DNA of 64,000 nucleotides from Methylophilus rhizosphaerae (lineage in GTDB: Bacteria; Pseudomonadota; Gammaproteobacteria; Burkholderiales; Methylophilaceae). Below are positions 44,333 through 55,535 of the stretch, in pieces. The notes beneath the pieces were generated by a model that saw only the letters and a program-made list of their open reading frames with translations, searched no databases and was not told the origin of the DNA. The first letter of the stretch is position 1. Each line of letters starts with the position of its first letter. Where the stretch lies: assembly GCF_900100975.1 (NCBI RefSeq), contig NZ_FNFX01000003.1, positions 1-64,000 of the forward strand, written 5' to 3'. The position numbers and the translations under genes are program-made.

Positions 44333-44501
44333 AAAGACTTCCTTAAATAAATGCGTAAGGATCTTTGCAAGCAGCATGCCATTTCGCCTGAATTGGCATG
44401 AATTTAATCTAACCGATTGATTTTATTTGTATATATGATTGTTATTGATGCGGGGGGGTAAAGCCTGGTGTCACGCAAAAAATGCAGAATCCCGCGAAGA
44501 A

Positions 44502-44542
44502 AAGCCTTGTAACCCTGCAAAAAATGCAGGGTTACAAGGCTT
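44502..44542. repeat. 18-bp perfect inverted repeat (hairpin)
   Basis: AAGCCTTGTAACCCTGCA (44502-44519) is the exact reverse complement of 44525-44542, with a five-A loop. The loop and upper stem sequence GCAAAAAATGCAG also occurs just upstream, at about 44475-44487, as a direct copy. On the minus strand the hairpin follows the MBL gene and is trailed by TTTTC, so it may be its terminator. The perfect long stem and repeated core also resemble a small dispersed repeat element. Confidence 0.85.
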
Positions 44543-44591
44543 GCTAAACGTGTGGAAACGCGATAAGTATGCGGGACACAGGCGCAGGAAT

Positions 44592-45521
44592 TTATTCCCA
44601 CTCCAGCTGCGGATAAATCACATTGACATTACGGCGGTTGGCAATATCGAAGAGCACCCATTTATCATGTTCTGAAGCCGCCGCCGTGTCCATGGTCTGT
44701 TCCATGCTGATGCCTTGTTTGATGCTGTTGCGTACATCTGCCAGCAATAGGGTGAGATAACGTAATTCATCACCCATGATCGTTTTCTGGTCGGTGCTTT
44801 CTTTGCCATGGCCAGGCACAATCAGGGCATAGTAACCCTGGTTAATTCTTTCCAGCACGGCAATCAGGCCTTTGATATCGCCTTCTACCACAGGCGTACG
44901 CTGGGCAAAGAGCAAGTCCCCGGCAAACAGGGTATTGGTTTTGCTATCCAGTACGGTCAGGTCGGTATGCGTATGCGCCACGCCTTGTGCCTGCAGTTGC
45001 AATACCCGGCTCCCCAGGTCCAGGGATAACTGGTCGTGGACCAGCATATCCGGCGGCACGGTAGTACTGGCTTTGCCAGCGTCACCAAGCAAATGCGCAT
45101 TGAGTTTCTCGTACTGCTCTTTGCGCAATAACATGGTATTTGCCAGTTTCTCGTGGCCGACAAAATGGACACCTTCTCCCTGGAAGGCCGCGTTGCCGTA
45201 AATATGGTCAGGATGCACGTGTGTATTGATCACGTAACGGATAGGCAGGGAGCTGATGTTACGTATGGCCTGCAATAACTGCTCACCAGTGTGTTTGCTG
45301 CCTCCGGTGTCAATCACGGCAATGGCGGTTGTGCCGATGACCACACCCAGGTTGCAAATATCTCCCTGGTATCCCTCATCAATATCCTGGTGCTGGCCAT
45401 GATGGACATAAATACCTTCGGCCACTTTTTTCAACTCAAACACGTCGGCCACTGCCTGATTGCAAAACATGACAAAACCCACTGTAACAGTGATACACGA
45501 TAGCTTGATTTTTGATAACAT
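44592..45521 (-). CDS. Exported metallo-beta-lactamase-fold hydrolase (quinoprotein-relay type)
   Basis: A 309-aa protein with signal peptide (ending NQAVA) and an intact MBL fold: NTHVHPDHIYGN (His101, His103, Asp105, His106), VAHTHTDLTVLD, FAGDLLF and VPGHGKES. Length and motifs recall zinc metallohydrolases that accompany PQQ-dependent quinoprotein systems in methylotrophs; subtype assignment is from memory of that family. No quinoprotein gene is adjacent. Substrate unknown. It is divergent from cytochrome b561. Confidence 0.78.
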   Translation of the reverse strand: MLSKIKLSCITVTVGFVMFCNQAVADVFELKKVAEGIYVHHGQHQDIDEGYQGDICNLGVVIGTTAIAVIDTGGSKHTGEQLLQAIRNISSLPIRYVINTHVHPDHIYGNAAFQGEGVHFVGHEKLANTMLLRKEQYEKLNAHLLGDAGKASTTVPPDMLVHDQLSLDLGSRVLQLQAQGVAHTHTDLTVLDSKTNTLFAGDLLFAQRTPVVEGDIKGLIAVLERINQGYYALIVPGHGKESTDQKTIMGDELRYLTLLLADVRNSIKQGISMEQTMDTAAASEHDKWVLFDIANRRNVNVIYPQLEWE

Positions 45522-45533
45522 GACGACGGTTCC

Positions 45534-45575
45534 ATGAATGTTTCATCTATCATAATCAAATCATTCATGTTGACA
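45534..45575. promoter_or_regulatory. Inverted repeat in the MBL/cytochrome b561 divergent region
   Basis: ATGAATG (45534-45540) and CATTCAT (45562-45568) form an inverted repeat with a 21-nt spacer. TTGACA at 45570-45575 could be the -35 of the cytochrome promoter, but no good -10 was seen. Confidence 0.35.
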
Positions 45576-45612
45576 AAGTGACTGCTGTCACAAGTGATTT
45601 CAAGGAGAAGTT

Positions 45613-46209
45613 ATGAGTTCAACGCAACGATATACCAAAGTTGCCGTGATTCTGCACTGGTTGATTGCCCTGGCTATTATTGGCATGTTCGCGCTGGGGT
45701 GGTATATGGGCGGCCTGCCCAAGGATGCGCCCAAGCAAACGGAATTCGACCTGTTTAACTGGGGTATTTACACCTGGCAGATGGATGAGCCTGGCAGTGT
45801 CCGCAATCTTTATTTTAACCTGCATAAATCACTGGGCTTTACCTTGCTCTGGCTGATCCTGTTCCGGGTTTACTGGCGCATCACGCATACGCCACCAGCC
45901 ATGCTGGCCAGCTATTCCGCTTTCGAGCGCAAGCTGGCTACGGCGACGCATCACTGCCTGTACCTGCTCATGGTCGCCATGCCTTTATCCGGTGTGCTGA
46001 TGACGCTGTATAGCAAATTCGGCCTGAAATGGTTTGGCCTGGATGTATTCGGCGGGCTGGATAATGCCAGTCTGCGCGATTTCTTCAAGGAGTCGCATGA
46101 GTTGTTTGCGAATATCCTGCTGGCGCTGTTTATTCTACATGTGGTCGGGGCGCTCAAGCACCGCTTTATCGACAAAGACCAGACGCTGTCTCGAATGACG
46201 CTTAAGTAA
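45613..46209 (+). CDS. Cytochrome b561-family protein
   Basis: A 198-aa membrane protein with four TM helices and haem-ligand His residues in VILHWLIALA, LHKSLGFTLLW, THHCLYLLMVAMPLSG and ESHELFANILLALFILHVVGALKH. Bacterial b561 proteins carry electrons from quinol or to oxidised periplasmic acceptors such as superoxide. AAGGAG before ATG is strong. It is closed by the terminator at 46214. Confidence 0.92.
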   Translation: MSSTQRYTKVAVILHWLIALAIIGMFALGWYMGGLPKDAPKQTEFDLFNWGIYTWQMDEPGSVRNLYFNLHKSLGFTLLWLILFRVYWRITHTPPAMLASYSAFERKLATATHHCLYLLMVAMPLSGVLMTLYSKFGLKWFGLDVFGGLDNASLRDFFKESHELFANILLALFILHVVGALKHRFIDKDQTLSRMTLK

Positions 46210-46213
46210 TGTC

Positions 46214-46247
46214 AATAAAAAACCCGCCACTGGCGGGTTTTTTATTG
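46214..46247. terminator. Bidirectional terminator between cytochrome b561 and hemE
   Basis: AATAAAAAACCCGCCA and TGGCGGGTTTTTTATT form a 16-bp near-perfect stem. It lies between convergent genes. Confidence 0.9.
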
Positions 46248-46258
46248 AAGCTTAGCGC

Positions 46259-47323
46259 TTATTGGTGATACTGCGGACTCAGCTTGCGCAATGTCTCCAG
46301 CATGCAGGCCGCATGTTCCGGTGGCGTCCATTGCGTAATGCCGTGACCCAGATTGAAAACATGGCCGTGACCGTGACCATAGCTGGCCAGGATGCGTGCG
46401 ACCTCTTTTTCAATCGCCGCTGGTGAACTCAACAGAATCGCCGGATCCATATTACCTTGCAAAGCAACTGTGTTTCCTACGCGCTGGCGCGCCTGCGATA
46501 AGTCAACTGTCCAGTCCAGCCCCAAGGCCTCTGCACCAATGGCCGCTTGTTGTTCCAGCCACAAGCCACCGCCTTTGGTGAAAACGATACTGGGTACAGT
46601 TTTACCTTCGGCAGTCTTGGTCAGGCCTGCGACGATTTTCTGCATATAGTTAAGTGAAAATTCGATATAGGCGTCATGTGACAGCGCGCCGCCCCAGGAG
46701 TCAAAAATCATGACTGCTTGCGCGCCGGCGGCAATCTGTGCGTTCAGGTACTGAATGACTGTCTGACTGGTGATTTCGAGAATTCTGTGCAATAACTCCG
46801 GACGGCCATACCCCATTTTTTTGGTATTCAGGAAGTCTGTACCACCTTTGCCCTCTACCATATAAGTCGCCAGCGTCCATGGGCTGCCGGAAAAGCCTAT
46901 TAGCGGTACACGGCCATTCAAGGCTTTACGGATGCTGCTGACCGCATCAAACACATATTGCAGTTTGCTCATATCTGGCACTTCCAGTTTGAGGATATCC
47001 GCCTCAGCCTGTAAGGTACGCTCAAATTTAGGGCCTTCGCCTTCTTCAAAATACAAGCCTAAACCCATGGCATCCGGCACGGTCAAGATATCGCTGAACA
47101 GGATGGCCGCATCCAGTTGCGGGTAACGGTCCAGTGGCTGCAAGGTAACTTCCGTCGCAAAAGACGGGCTTTGGCACAGTTGCATAAAACTGCCGGCGGT
47201 TTTGCGACTTTCGCGGTATTCCGGCAAATAGCGGCCAGCCTGGCGCATCATCCAGACAGGGGTGTATTCGGTAGGCTGGCGCATCAGTGCGCGCAAGAAG
47301 ATATCATTTTGGAGTTGAGTCAT
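46259..47323 (-). CDS. hemE: Uroporphyrinogen decarboxylase
   Basis: A 354-aa enzyme that decarboxylates uroporphyrinogen III to coproporphyrinogen III. The signature [16 protein letters not shown] and the second, [18 protein letters not shown], are both present, as is [16 protein letters not shown] with the catalytic Asp. It is downstream of gltBD but separated by a terminator, so it probably has its own promoter. Confidence 0.97.
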   Translation of the reverse strand: MTQLQNDIFLRALMRQPTEYTPVWMMRQAGRYLPEYRESRKTAGSFMQLCQSPSFATEVTLQPLDRYPQLDAAILFSDILTVPDAMGLGLYFEEGEGPKFERTLQAEADILKLEVPDMSKLQYVFDAVSSIRKALNGRVPLIGFSGSPWTLATYMVEGKGGTDFLNTKKMGYGRPELLHRILEITSQTVIQYLNAQIAAGAQAVMIFDSWGGALSHDAYIEFSLNYMQKIVAGLTKTAEGKTVPSIVFTKGGGLWLEQQAAIGAEALGLDWTVDLSQARQRVGNTVALQGNMDPAILLSSPAAIEKEVARILASYGHGHGHVFNLGHGITQWTPPEHAACMLETLRKLSPQYHQ

Positions 47324-47448
47324 TAATGTGATCTCGATGTTCTAATCAGTTGTTTACTGGTAAACAACATGTAATGTAAAGGCATGATTATAAAGGCCAA
47401 GCCCAGCTTTCATCCGAAAGAATGTGGTTTTTTTGCGATATAACAAAT

Positions 47449-47477
47449 AAAAACGCCGATGGGTAATCATCGGCGTT
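47449..47477 (-). terminator. Terminator after gltD
   Basis: On the minus strand AACGCCGATG pairs with CATCGGCGTT, followed by TTTATTTG. It ends the gltB-gltD transcript before hemE. Confidence 0.85.
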
Positions 47478-47502
47478 GATGGGATTGGCTACGTCGACCG
47501 AA

Positions 47503-48930
47503 TTAGCGTGGCAATGTCGAGCTGCCCATCAGGAAAGCATCCACTTCACGTGCGCATTGGCGGCCTTCACGGATCGCCCATACCACCAGTGATTGGCCAC
47601 GGCGGATATCGCCGGCAGCAAACACTTTGGCTTTGCTGGTTTTGTAGCAGCCTTCGCCATCGGTCGTTGCTTTGGCATTGCCACGGTTGTCTTTTTCCAC
47701 GCCAAAAGCATCCAGTACTTTTTGTACCGGTGACACAAAGCCCATGGCCAGGAATACCAGGTCAGCCTTGATGGTGAATTCGGAGCCTGGTACTTCGACC
47801 ATTTTGCCGTCTTTCCACTCTACTCGTGCACCTTTAAGCGCGGTCAGTTTGCCGTTCTCGCCAATCAGCGCTTTGGTCGTGATAGACCAGTCACGGTCTG
47901 CGCCTTCTTCGTGTGAACTGGAGGTGCGCATTTTGAGTGGCCAGTTCGGCCACACCAGCGATTTGTTTTCTTTTTCCGGTGGTTGCGGCATCAACTCGAA
48001 TTGGGTCACGCTGGCCGCACCATGGCGGTTAGACGTACCCACGCAGTCAGAGCCGGTATCCCCACCGCCGATCACCACCACGTGTTTACCAGTGGCTTTG
48101 ATCTGGTTAGGGACGGTATCGCCCGCGACCATTTTGTTGTTTGGTGTCAAAAAGTCCATGGCGAAATGCACGCCATCCAGTTCGCGGCCTGGTACTGGCA
48201 GGTCACGTGGCAACTCGGCGCCACCGGCCAGAATTACTGCGTCGAAGTCGCGTTCGAGATCCGCTGCGCTGACGTTCTCGCCTACGTTCTGGTTAACCTT
48301 GAAGGTCACGCCTTCGGCTTCCATTTGTGCCATGCGGCGGTCTATGTTGGCCTTGTCCAGTTTGAAGTCAGGAATGCCGTAACGCAGCAAGCCGCCGATA
48401 CGGTCATTTTTCTCAAACACGGTGACGCTGTGGCCAGCGCGCGCCAATTGTTGTGCGGCGGCCAGGCCAGCAGGGCCGGAACCCACCACGGCGATTTTCT
48501 TGCCGGTTTTGTTGGGGTTGATCTGCGGGGTGACCCAGCCGTTTTCCCAGGCTTTGTCGATGATGGCGTGCTCGATGGATTTAATGCCCACGGCATCGTT
48601 ATTGATGTTCAAGGTACAGGCAGCTTCGCAGGGTGCCGGGCAGATGCGGCCGGTAAAGTCAGGGAAGTTGTTGGTGGAATGCAACACGTCGATCGCATTA
48701 CGCCAGTCCTGGTGATACACCAGGTCGTTCCAGTCCGGAATAATGTTGTTGATCGGACAGCCGGTAGTACAGAAAGGAATACCGCAATCCATACAGCGGG
48801 CACCTTGCTGTTTGGCCTGGTCGTCTGTCAAATGCAGGACGAACTCTTTGTAGTTTTTGACGCGGTCTTTTACTGGCAGATTTTCTTCTGCCAGACGGTC
48901 AAACTCCATAAAACCTGTGACTTTACCCAT
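47503..48930 (-). CDS. gltD: Glutamate synthase (NADPH) small subunit
   Basis: A 475-aa FAD and Fe-S protein that passes electrons from NADPH to GltB. Cys clusters CMDCGIPFC and CPINNIIP near the N-terminus, then [12 protein letters not shown], the FAD-binding [19 protein letters not shown] and the NADPH-binding [11 protein letters not shown]. It is 87 bp downstream of gltB, with the hairpin at 48980 in the gap. Confidence 0.96.
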   Translation of the reverse strand: MGKVTGFMEFDRLAEENLPVKDRVKNYKEFVLHLTDDQAKQQGARCMDCGIPFCTTGCPINNIIPDWNDLVYHQDWRNAIDVLHSTNNFPDFTGRICPAPCEAACTLNINNDAVGIKSIEHAIIDKAWENGWVTPQINPNKTGKKIAVVGSGPAGLAAAQQLARAGHSVTVFEKNDRIGGLLRYGIPDFKLDKANIDRRMAQMEAEGVTFKVNQNVGENVSAADLERDFDAVILAGGAELPRDLPVPGRELDGVHFAMDFLTPNNKMVAGDTVPNQIKATGKHVVVIGGGDTGSDCVGTSNRHGAASVTQFELMPQPPEKENKSLVWPNWPLKMRTSSSHEEGADRDWSITTKALIGENGKLTALKGARVEWKDGKMVEVPGSEFTIKADLVFLAMGFVSPVQKVLDAFGVEKDNRGNAKATTDGEGCYKTSKAKVFAAGDIRRGQSLVVWAIREGRQCAREVDAFLMGSSTLPR

Positions 48931-48979
48931 GTGAAATCATCTCTTCCCTGTTGCCTCCTGAGGACGCAACCTTAACAAG

Positions 48980-48998
48980 GCCCCGCTTCATGCGGGGC
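48980..48998 (-). other. Hairpin between gltB and gltD
   Basis: GCCCCGC and GCGGGGC pair around a 5-nt loop. On the minus strand the stem is followed by CTTGTT rather than a T-run. It lies between two genes of one operon and may tune the GltB:GltD ratio by partial termination or mRNA processing. Confidence 0.6.
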
Positions 48999-49017
48999 AT
49001 TCAATTAACAAAAACGA

Positions 49018-52000
49018 TTAAGCGGCTTGTTTGGCAGAAACTGCAGCCATTTCAGTCAGTGCGCGTTTGTATTCGTTAGGGAATACTTTAACGAATTTCG
49101 CACGTGCAGCCGGCCAGTCAGCCAGCAACTCTTTGGCACGCGGACTGCCTGTCAGTGCCAGGTGCTGTTCGATCAAGCCTTTCAGAATTACTTCATCAGG
49201 CTGGCCCAGATGCTGCACTTTGCCGACATCGGCTTCGGCGGCTTCGACTTTGTCCAGTGACACCATGCTCATATTACAGCGCTGGGCGAATTGGCCATCA
49301 ATGTCGTAAACATAGGCGATACCACCGCTCATGCCCGCCGCAAAGTTCTGGCCGGTCTGGCCCAGCACCAGTACGGTACCGCCGGTCATGTATTCACAAC
49401 CGTGGTTGCCAACACCCTCAACCACCGCCGTTGCGCCAGAGTTACGTACGCAGAAACGTTCGCCGGCGACGCCGCTGAGGAAGCTCTCACCGGTGGTCGC
49501 ACCGTACATGACGGTGTTACCAACAATAATGTTTTCGTAGGACAAGCCACGGAACGTTGCTGGTGGTTTGATGATGATGCGGCCACCGCACAGGCCTTTG
49601 CCGACGTAGTCGTTACCTTCGCCAGTCAGCTCAAAGGTAATGCCTTTGGCCAGGAAAGCGGCGAAACTCTGGCCGGAGGTGCCGGTGAACTTGACGCTGA
49701 TGGTGCCATCCGGCAAACCGTCGTGACCATAACGGCTGGCGACTTCATGCGATAGCATGGTGCCTACGGTACGGTTGGTGTTGACGATAGGCAGTGCGAT
49801 GCTGACTTTTTCACCTTTTTCCAGCGCTGGTTTGGCCAGTTCAATCAGTTTGTTGTCCAGTGCTTTGACCAGGCCATGGTCCTGCACATCATTGTTTTTG
49901 CGTGAGACACTGGCTGGCATTTCTGGCAGGTGGAATACCTTGCTGAAGTCTAGGCCATTGATCTTCCAGTGTGCTATGCCGGCTTTCATGTCCAGCAAGT
50001 CTGCACGACCAATCAGGTCGTCAAACTTGGCGATACCGATGCTGGCCATCAGTTCACGTACTTCTTCAGCAACGAAGAAGAAGTAGTTCACAACGTGCTC
50101 TGGCTGGCCGGTAAATTTCTTGCGCAGTTCAGGGTCTTGTGTCGCCACGCCCACCGGACAGGTGTTCAAGTGACACTTGCGCATCATGATGCAGCCTTCA
50201 ACCACCAGTGGCGCGGTGGCAAAACCGAACTCGTCAGCACCCAGCAGGGCGCCAATCAGCACGTCACGGCCGGTTTTCATCTGGCCATCGACCTGTACCA
50301 CCACGCGGCCACGCAACTGGTTCAATACCAGAGTCTGCTGAGTTTCGGCCAGGCCGAGTTCCCATGGGGTGCCAGCGTGCTTGATGGATGAAATCGGTGA
50401 AGCGCCTGTACCACCATCATGGCCTGCGACCACAATGTGGTCGGACTTGGCCTTGGCGACCCCAGCTGCCACGGTACCAATACCGGTTTCAGAAACCAGT
50501 TTGACCGAGATAGACGCTTTGGGATTGGCGTTTTTCAGGTCGTGAATCAACTGTGCCAGATCTTCAATCGAGTAGATGTCGTGGTGTGGCGGCGGTGAAA
50601 TCAGGCCGACGCCAGGCACGGAGAAGCGCAGTTTCGCAATGTAAGGCGAAACTTTATGGCCAGGCAGTTGACCCCCTTCACCAGGCTTGGCGCCTTGTGC
50701 CATCTTGATCTGAATCTGGTCTGCGCTGCTCAGGTATTCCGCGGTTACACCAAAGCGGCCGGAAGCTACCTGCTTGATGCGTGAACGCAGGGAATCACCG
50801 GCCTTCAGGGCCACATCGGCTTCGATCAGGTCAGCACCCAATACTTTGGCGATGCTGGAATCCACTTGTACCGGAATGAAACGTTTAACGTCTTCGCCGC
50901 CTTCACCGGTATTGGATTTGCCCCCAATACGGTTCATCGCAACAGCCAGGGTTGCGTGCGCCTCAGTGGAGATAGAGCCCAGTGACATCGCACCAGTGGC
51001 AAAGCGTTTGACGATGTCTTTGGCAGATTCGACCTGGTCCAATGGAATCGCGCTGCCAGCAGGCTTGATCTCAAACAGGCCGCGCAACGTCATGTGACGG
51101 CGGGTCTGGTCGTTAATCAGGGCGGCATATTCTTTGTATGTTTCGTATTTGCCGGTACGGGTCGCATTTTGCAGTTTGCTGATGGACATGGGTGTCCACA
51201 AATGCTCTTCGCCACGCACGCGGAAGGCGTACTCGCCACCAGCTTCCAGCGCGTTGGACAGCACAGGGTCATTGCCGAAAGCCTGGTTATGCAGCCGCAC
51301 GGTTTCTTCGGCGACTTGTTCCAGGCCGATTCCTTCGATCTGGCTCACGGTGCCGGTGAAGTAGTCGTTTACAAACTGGCTGTTCAGGCCAATGGCTTCA
51401 AAGATCTGTGCGCCACAGTAGGACTGGTAAGTTGAGATGCCCATTTTGGACATGACTTTGTACAAGCCTTTACCGATTGCCTTCACGAAATTCTTGCCTG
51501 CTTTTTCAACATCGCTGGTCAGGGTCTTCATGGTTTCATACACCAGCCATGGGCAGACGGCTTCGGCACCGTAGCCTGCCAGCAGGGCAAAGTGATGCAC
51601 TTCACGCGCCGAACCGGTATCGATTACCAGGCCGGTGCTGGTACGCAAACCGGCCTTGACCAGGAACTCGTGGGTTGCTGAACAGGCCAGCAATGCTGGG
51701 ATGGCGATGCGGCTGCTTGATACGGTGCGGTCAGACAGGATCAGGATGTTGTAACCATCATGCACGGCTTTTTCGGCCTGGTCATGTAAGATATCCAGCG
51801 CCTGTTTCATGCCGGCTTTACCCAAGGCTGCATCGTAAGTCAGGTCCAATACGATGGATTTGAACTGGCCTTTGGTCAGGGAGTCGATTTGCTTGAGTTT
51901 TTCCAGGCCATCCAGGCTCAATACCGGCTGGCTGCTTTCCAAACGCAATGGCGGGTTGGTTTCATCAATGCCCAGCAGGTTTGGTTTAGGGCCAATAAAG

Positions 52001-53709
52001 GTCACCAGGGACATCACCAACTCTTCACGAATCGGGTCAATCGGCGGATTGGTCACCTGTGCAAACAGCTGCTTGAAGTAGTTGTACAGGGTTTTGGCTT
52101 TGTTGGACAACACCGGCAATGCCGCATCGTTACCCATGGAGCCAGAACCTTCTTCGCCGTTGTCTATCATCGGCTGCAATACAAATTTCAGGTCTTCCTG
52201 TGAATAACCGAAGGCTTGTTGCGTATCCAGCAAATCCGCATTTAGGTTAACTTCGTCGCTGCCTACATTTGGCAATTCGGTCAGGTGGAAACGGGTTTGT
52301 TCAATCCATTGACGGTAAGGCTTGGCTTGCGCCAATTCTGTTTTCACTTCTTCGTCGTCAATGATGCGGCCCTGCTGCATATCGATCAGCAACATTTTGC
52401 CTGGCTGCAAGCGCCATTTCTTGACGATTTTTTCTTGCGGGAAAGTGATCACGCCCATTTCGGACGCCATCATGACGATGTCGTCTTCAGTCACCAGGTA
52501 ACGCGCAGGGCGCAGGCCGTTACGGTCCAGCGTTGCACCAATCATGGTGCCATCTGTAAACGCGACGGCAGCGGGGCCATCCCACGGTTCCATAATCGCG
52601 GCGTGATATTCGTAGAAGGAGCGACGGTCTTCGTCCATCAATGGATTGTTGTTCCAGGCTTCCGGAATCAGCATCATCATGGCGTGTGGCAGGCTGTAGC
52701 CACCAGCGACCAGCAATTCCAGGCAGTTGTCGAAACAGGCGGAGTCAGACTGGCCTTCAACAATCAGCGGCCACAGTTTTTCCAGGTCTTCACCCAGCAC
52801 TGTCGATTTGATAGTTTCGTGACGTGCCGTCATCCAGTTCACGTTGCCCTGTACGGTGTTGATTTCACCGTTGTGCGCAATCATGCGGAATGGATGGGCC
52901 AAGTCCCAGGCCGGGAAGGTGTTAGTGGAGAAGCGCTGGTGTACAAGCGCCAAGGCGGAGACCACGCGTGCGTCTTTCAGGTCTTTATAGTAAATGCCGA
53001 CTTCGTTTGCCAGCAGCATGCCTTTGTAGACAATGGTGCGGGAAGAGAAGGAAGGCATGTAAAACTGGGCTTTGTCCTGCAGGTTCAGCGCGCGGATGGC
53101 GTGCTCGATACGCTTGCGGATAACAAAACATTTACGCTCAAAGGCGTTGTTGTCAGCCACGGTGCTGGCAATAAATACCTGGCGCATCACCGGCTCAACT
53201 GCGCGCGCAGCGTCAGCGATGTTGCTGTTATCGACTGGCACATCGCGCCAGCCCAGCAGAGTCTGGTTTTCTTCGGCAATGATTTGCGCGAAAATGGCTT
53301 CGCACTTTGCTCGGTTGCCAGTATTTTGTGGCAGGAAAGCCTGCCCCACAGCATATTGGCCGATGGCTGGCAGGGTCATGCCAAGTTTCGCTGCTTCTTC
53401 ACGCATGAAGGTGTCTGGCATCTGCATCAGCAAGCCGGCGCCGTCACCCAGTTTGGGGTCGTAACCTGTGGCACCGCGGTGCGTCAGGTTATCCAGCAGT
53501 TGCAGGCCCTTGGCAACAATATCATGGCTCTTCTGGCCTTTGATATGGGCAACAAAGCCCACGCCACAGCTATCTTTTTCATGGCGTTTGTCATATAAAC
53601 CCTGCGATTGCGGGGCTAAACCAAGCTGGTCGTCCAGAGTGGTTGCGGTATCTTGAGAAGCACTCATCAGGTTGCTGTCGGATTGCATATCCATTGCCAG
53701 ATTCTTCAC
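49018..53709 (-). CDS. gltB: Glutamate synthase (NADPH) large subunit
   Basis: A 1563-aa enzyme that makes glutamate from glutamine and 2-oxoglutarate. Class II glutaminase domain begins at Cys48 ([12 protein letters not shown]), which becomes the N-terminal nucleophile after cleavage of a 47-residue propeptide. A central domain, the FMN domain ([38 protein letters not shown]), the 3Fe-4S cysteines ([19 protein letters not shown]) and the C-terminal beta-helix GXG domain follow in order. Start is uncertain: GTG 53709 or ATG 53694; both give the same mature protein. Confidence 0.97.
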   Translation of the reverse strand: MKNLAMDMQSDSNLMSASQDTATTLDDQLGLAPQSQGLYDKRHEKDSCGVGFVAHIKGQKSHDIVAKGLQLLDNLTHRGATGYDPKLGDGAGLLMQMPDTFMREEAAKLGMTLPAIGQYAVGQAFLPQNTGNRAKCEAIFAQIIAEENQTLLGWRDVPVDNSNIADAARAVEPVMRQVFIASTVADNNAFERKCFVIRKRIEHAIRALNLQDKAQFYMPSFSSRTIVYKGMLLANEVGIYYKDLKDARVVSALALVHQRFSTNTFPAWDLAHPFRMIAHNGEINTVQGNVNWMTARHETIKSTVLGEDLEKLWPLIVEGQSDSACFDNCLELLVAGGYSLPHAMMMLIPEAWNNNPLMDEDRRSFYEYHAAIMEPWDGPAAVAFTDGTMIGATLDRNGLRPARYLVTEDDIVMMASEMGVITFPQEKIVKKWRLQPGKMLLIDMQQGRIIDDEEVKTELAQAKPYRQWIEQTRFHLTELPNVGSDEVNLNADLLDTQQAFGYSQEDLKFVLQPMIDNGEEGSGSMGNDAALPVLSNKAKTLYNYFKQLFAQVTNPPIDPIREELVMSLVTFIGPKPNLLGIDETNPPLRLESSQPVLSLDGLEKLKQIDSLTKGQFKSIVLDLTYDAALGKAGMKQALDILHDQAEKAVHDGYNILILSDRTVSSSRIAIPALLACSATHEFLVKAGLRTSTGLVIDTGSAREVHHFALLAGYGAEAVCPWLVYETMKTLTSDVEKAGKNFVKAIGKGLYKVMSKMGISTYQSYCGAQIFEAIGLNSQFVNDYFTGTVSQIEGIGLEQVAEETVRLHNQAFGNDPVLSNALEAGGEYAFRVRGEEHLWTPMSISKLQNATRTGKYETYKEYAALINDQTRRHMTLRGLFEIKPAGSAIPLDQVESAKDIVKRFATGAMSLGSISTEAHATLAVAMNRIGGKSNTGEGGEDVKRFIPVQVDSSIAKVLGADLIEADVALKAGDSLRSRIKQVASGRFGVTAEYLSSADQIQIKMAQGAKPGEGGQLPGHKVSPYIAKLRFSVPGVGLISPPPHHDIYSIEDLAQLIHDLKNANPKASISVKLVSETGIGTVAAGVAKAKSDHIVVAGHDGGTGASPISSIKHAGTPWELGLAETQQTLVLNQLRGRVVVQVDGQMKTGRDVLIGALLGADEFGFATAPLVVEGCIMMRKCHLNTCPVGVATQDPELRKKFTGQPEHVVNYFFFVAEEVRELMASIGIAKFDDLIGRADLLDMKAGIAHWKINGLDFSKVFHLPEMPASVSRKNNDVQDHGLVKALDNKLIELAKPALEKGEKVSIALPIVNTNRTVGTMLSHEVASRYGHDGLPDGTISVKFTGTSGQSFAAFLAKGITFELTGEGNDYVGKGLCGGRIIIKPPATFRGLSYENIIVGNTVMYGATTGESFLSGVAGERFCVRNSGATAVVEGVGNHGCEYMTGGTVLVLGQTGQNFAAGMSGGIAYVYDIDGQFAQRCNMSMVSLDKVEAAEADVGKVQHLGQPDEVILKGLIEQHLALTGSPRAKELLADWPAARAKFVKVFPNEYKRALTEMAAVSAKQAA

Positions 53710-54171
53710 TTACAAAACATTTAGAGGAACCTTCAATGATACCGTTAACATTTAATGATTTCAATTGTTTAGCGCATTTTAGAACCATGGAGTAACAGAT
53801 TTTTCTGCAAGCGTTGAGAATGGTTTTTATTTACTTTTAATATGCACCATAAGTGTGCGGACGTGCACATTTTTGGGGCATTTTTATGGCTTTTTATCTT
53901 GAAATAGGTGGCCGGTATATTCGGCCACGGGGAAAATAGCGACTTGGATTACACATCAGGCCTGGACCACAAAGGGAAGAGGGCATTTGCCCAGGTTTTC
54001 TGAAAGACTACTGTCGCCATGAGTGCACAAGATATGGGTCCAAGCCAGATTTGTCGGGTGTGGGTGCTACGAGAGTGCTGTGAGGATCATTCAGCCATCA
54101 AACAAAGCTGGCTGCTGGCGGAGCCTGCCCGTACAAGCCTGAGGCTTGAATCGGGTAGGCTCGCCAGACGG
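53710..54171. other. Intergenic region upstream of gltB, downstream of hemL
   Basis: 462 bases with no credible gene. The part near gltB is AT-rich and probably holds its promoter. Structures seen: TGTGC-GGACGT-GCACA near 53855, a perfect GTGGCCG/CGGCCAC stem at 53908-53928, and the large hairpin at 54115-54166. A short open frame at 54019-54324 overlaps hemL and looks like chance. Confidence 0.6.
54115..54166. repeat. Long compound hairpin after hemL
   Basis: CTGGCGGAGCCTGCCCG pairs with CGGGTAGGCTCGCCAG, with one bulge and one mismatch. Inside it is a second perfect stem, CAAGCCT-G-AGGCTTG. Starting five bases after the hemL stop (minus strand), it probably marks the transcript end though there is no clean U-run. 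It could also be a REP-like repeat. Confidence 0.65.
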
Positions 54172-55452
54172 TTACAGCGTGGCAAAAGCGATTTCTGCCG
54201 CTTGTACTGTCTGCGCAATATCCGCATTGCTGTGGGCGGCGGAGACAAAGCCTGCTTCAAAGGCAGATGGCCCCAGATAAATACCACTATCCAGCATGCT
54301 GTGGAAGAAGGTATTGAAAGCTGATTTGTCAGCCTGCATCATTTCTGCGTAGCTGGTTGGCGTGCTGGCGCTGAAGTACAGGCCAAACATGCCGCCTACG
54401 CTTTGTGCGCTGAACGGGACGCCAGCTTTTTGTGCAGCTGCCTTTAAACCATCCACTAATTGGGTGGTTTTTGCGGTCAGGGACTCATAAAACCCCGGTG
54501 CTTGTACCAGTTTCAATGTCGTTAAACCGGCGCTTACCGCCACCGGATTACCCGACAAAGTGCCCGCCTGATAGACCGGGCCGAGAGGTGCCAGCACGCT
54601 CATAATCTCTTTGCGCCCACCGAAGGCGCCCACTGGCAGGCCGCCACCAATGACTTTGCCCAGTGTGGTCATGTCTGGCGTGATGCCATATAAAGCTTGC
54701 GCGCCACCCAATGCCACGCGGAAACCGGTCATGACTTCGTCAAAAATCAGTACTGTGCCGTGTTGTGTACATAATGCACGCAAAGTCTGCAGGAATTCCT
54801 GCTGCGGCACAATCAGGTTCATGTTGCCGACCACGGGTTCCAGAATGACGCAGGCAATTTCATCGCCGATGCTGGCAAAGGTATCTTTCAGCATTTGCGT
54901 GTTGTTGTAGTCCAGCGTGAGCGTATGCGCGGCGACTTCGGCAGGTACGCCTGCTGAACTGGGTTCGCCAAACGTCAGCAAGCCGGAGCCAGCCTTAACC
55001 AATAAAGCATCGGCGTGGCCGTGGTAGCAGCCTTCGAATTTGATGATTTTGTTGCGTTTGGTAAAGCCGCGTGCCACACGGATTGCACTCATGGTTGCTT
55101 CGGTGCCGCTGCTGACCAGGCGCACTTGCTCCATGCTAGGCACCAGTCTGTTAATCAATTCAGCCATTTCCAGCTCAAGGCCGGTTGGCGCCCCAAAACT
55201 CAGGCTATTGGCAGCGGCTTGCTGTACGGCAGCCACGACTTCAGGGTGTGCATGCCCCAGGATCATCGGCCCCCAGGAATTGATGTAATCAATATATTCT
55301 TTGCCATCCGCATCCCATAATCTGGAACCCAGCCCTTTTTTAAAGAAGATGGGGGTACCGCCAACGCTACGGAAGGCACGTACCGGCGAATTGACGCCGC
55401 CCGGGATCAGTTGCTGGGATTTTTCAAACAGTTGCTGGTTGCGAGAAGTCAT
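54172..55452 (-). CDS. hemL: Glutamate-1-semialdehyde 2,1-aminomutase
   Basis: A 426-aa PLP enzyme making 5-aminolevulinate, the C5-route haem precursor. [15 protein letters not shown], the PLP segment [20 protein letters not shown] and the lysine in [18 protein letters not shown] are intact. Length is typical. It and hemE here indicate the C5 pathway, although the two are separated by gltBD. Confidence 0.97.
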   Translation of the reverse strand: MTSRNQQLFEKSQQLIPGGVNSPVRAFRSVGGTPIFFKKGLGSRLWDADGKEYIDYINSWGPMILGHAHPEVVAAVQQAAANSLSFGAPTGLELEMAELINRLVPSMEQVRLVSSGTEATMSAIRVARGFTKRNKIIKFEGCYHGHADALLVKAGSGLLTFGEPSSAGVPAEVAAHTLTLDYNNTQMLKDTFASIGDEIACVILEPVVGNMNLIVPQQEFLQTLRALCTQHGTVLIFDEVMTGFRVALGGAQALYGITPDMTTLGKVIGGGLPVGAFGGRKEIMSVLAPLGPVYQAGTLSGNPVAVSAGLTTLKLVQAPGFYESLTAKTTQLVDGLKAAAQKAGVPFSAQSVGGMFGLYFSASTPTSYAEMMQADKSAFNTFFHSMLDSGIYLGPSAFEAGFVSAAHSNADIAQTVQAAEIAFATL

Positions 55453-55535
55453 AAACCTTGAAATCGTCTCATTGTCAAAACCGTTATTCTAGCAGAGGCC
55501 TATTCTGTCTTGGCCATCTCTTGTGGTGCGGCAAT

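Noticed and set aside
52285-53598. 437-aa open frame antisense to gltB
   Set aside because: Opposite the highly conserved glutaminase domain; composition rich in His, Phe, Val and Gln; no family resemblance.
53845-53875. NtrC binding site upstream of gltB
   Set aside because: TGCACC and GTGCAC-like words are present but not with the TGCACC-N5-GGTGCA spacing.
54019-54324. 101-aa open frame between gltB and hemL
   Set aside because: Runs through the large hairpin and into hemL antisense, no ribosome-binding site, no family match.
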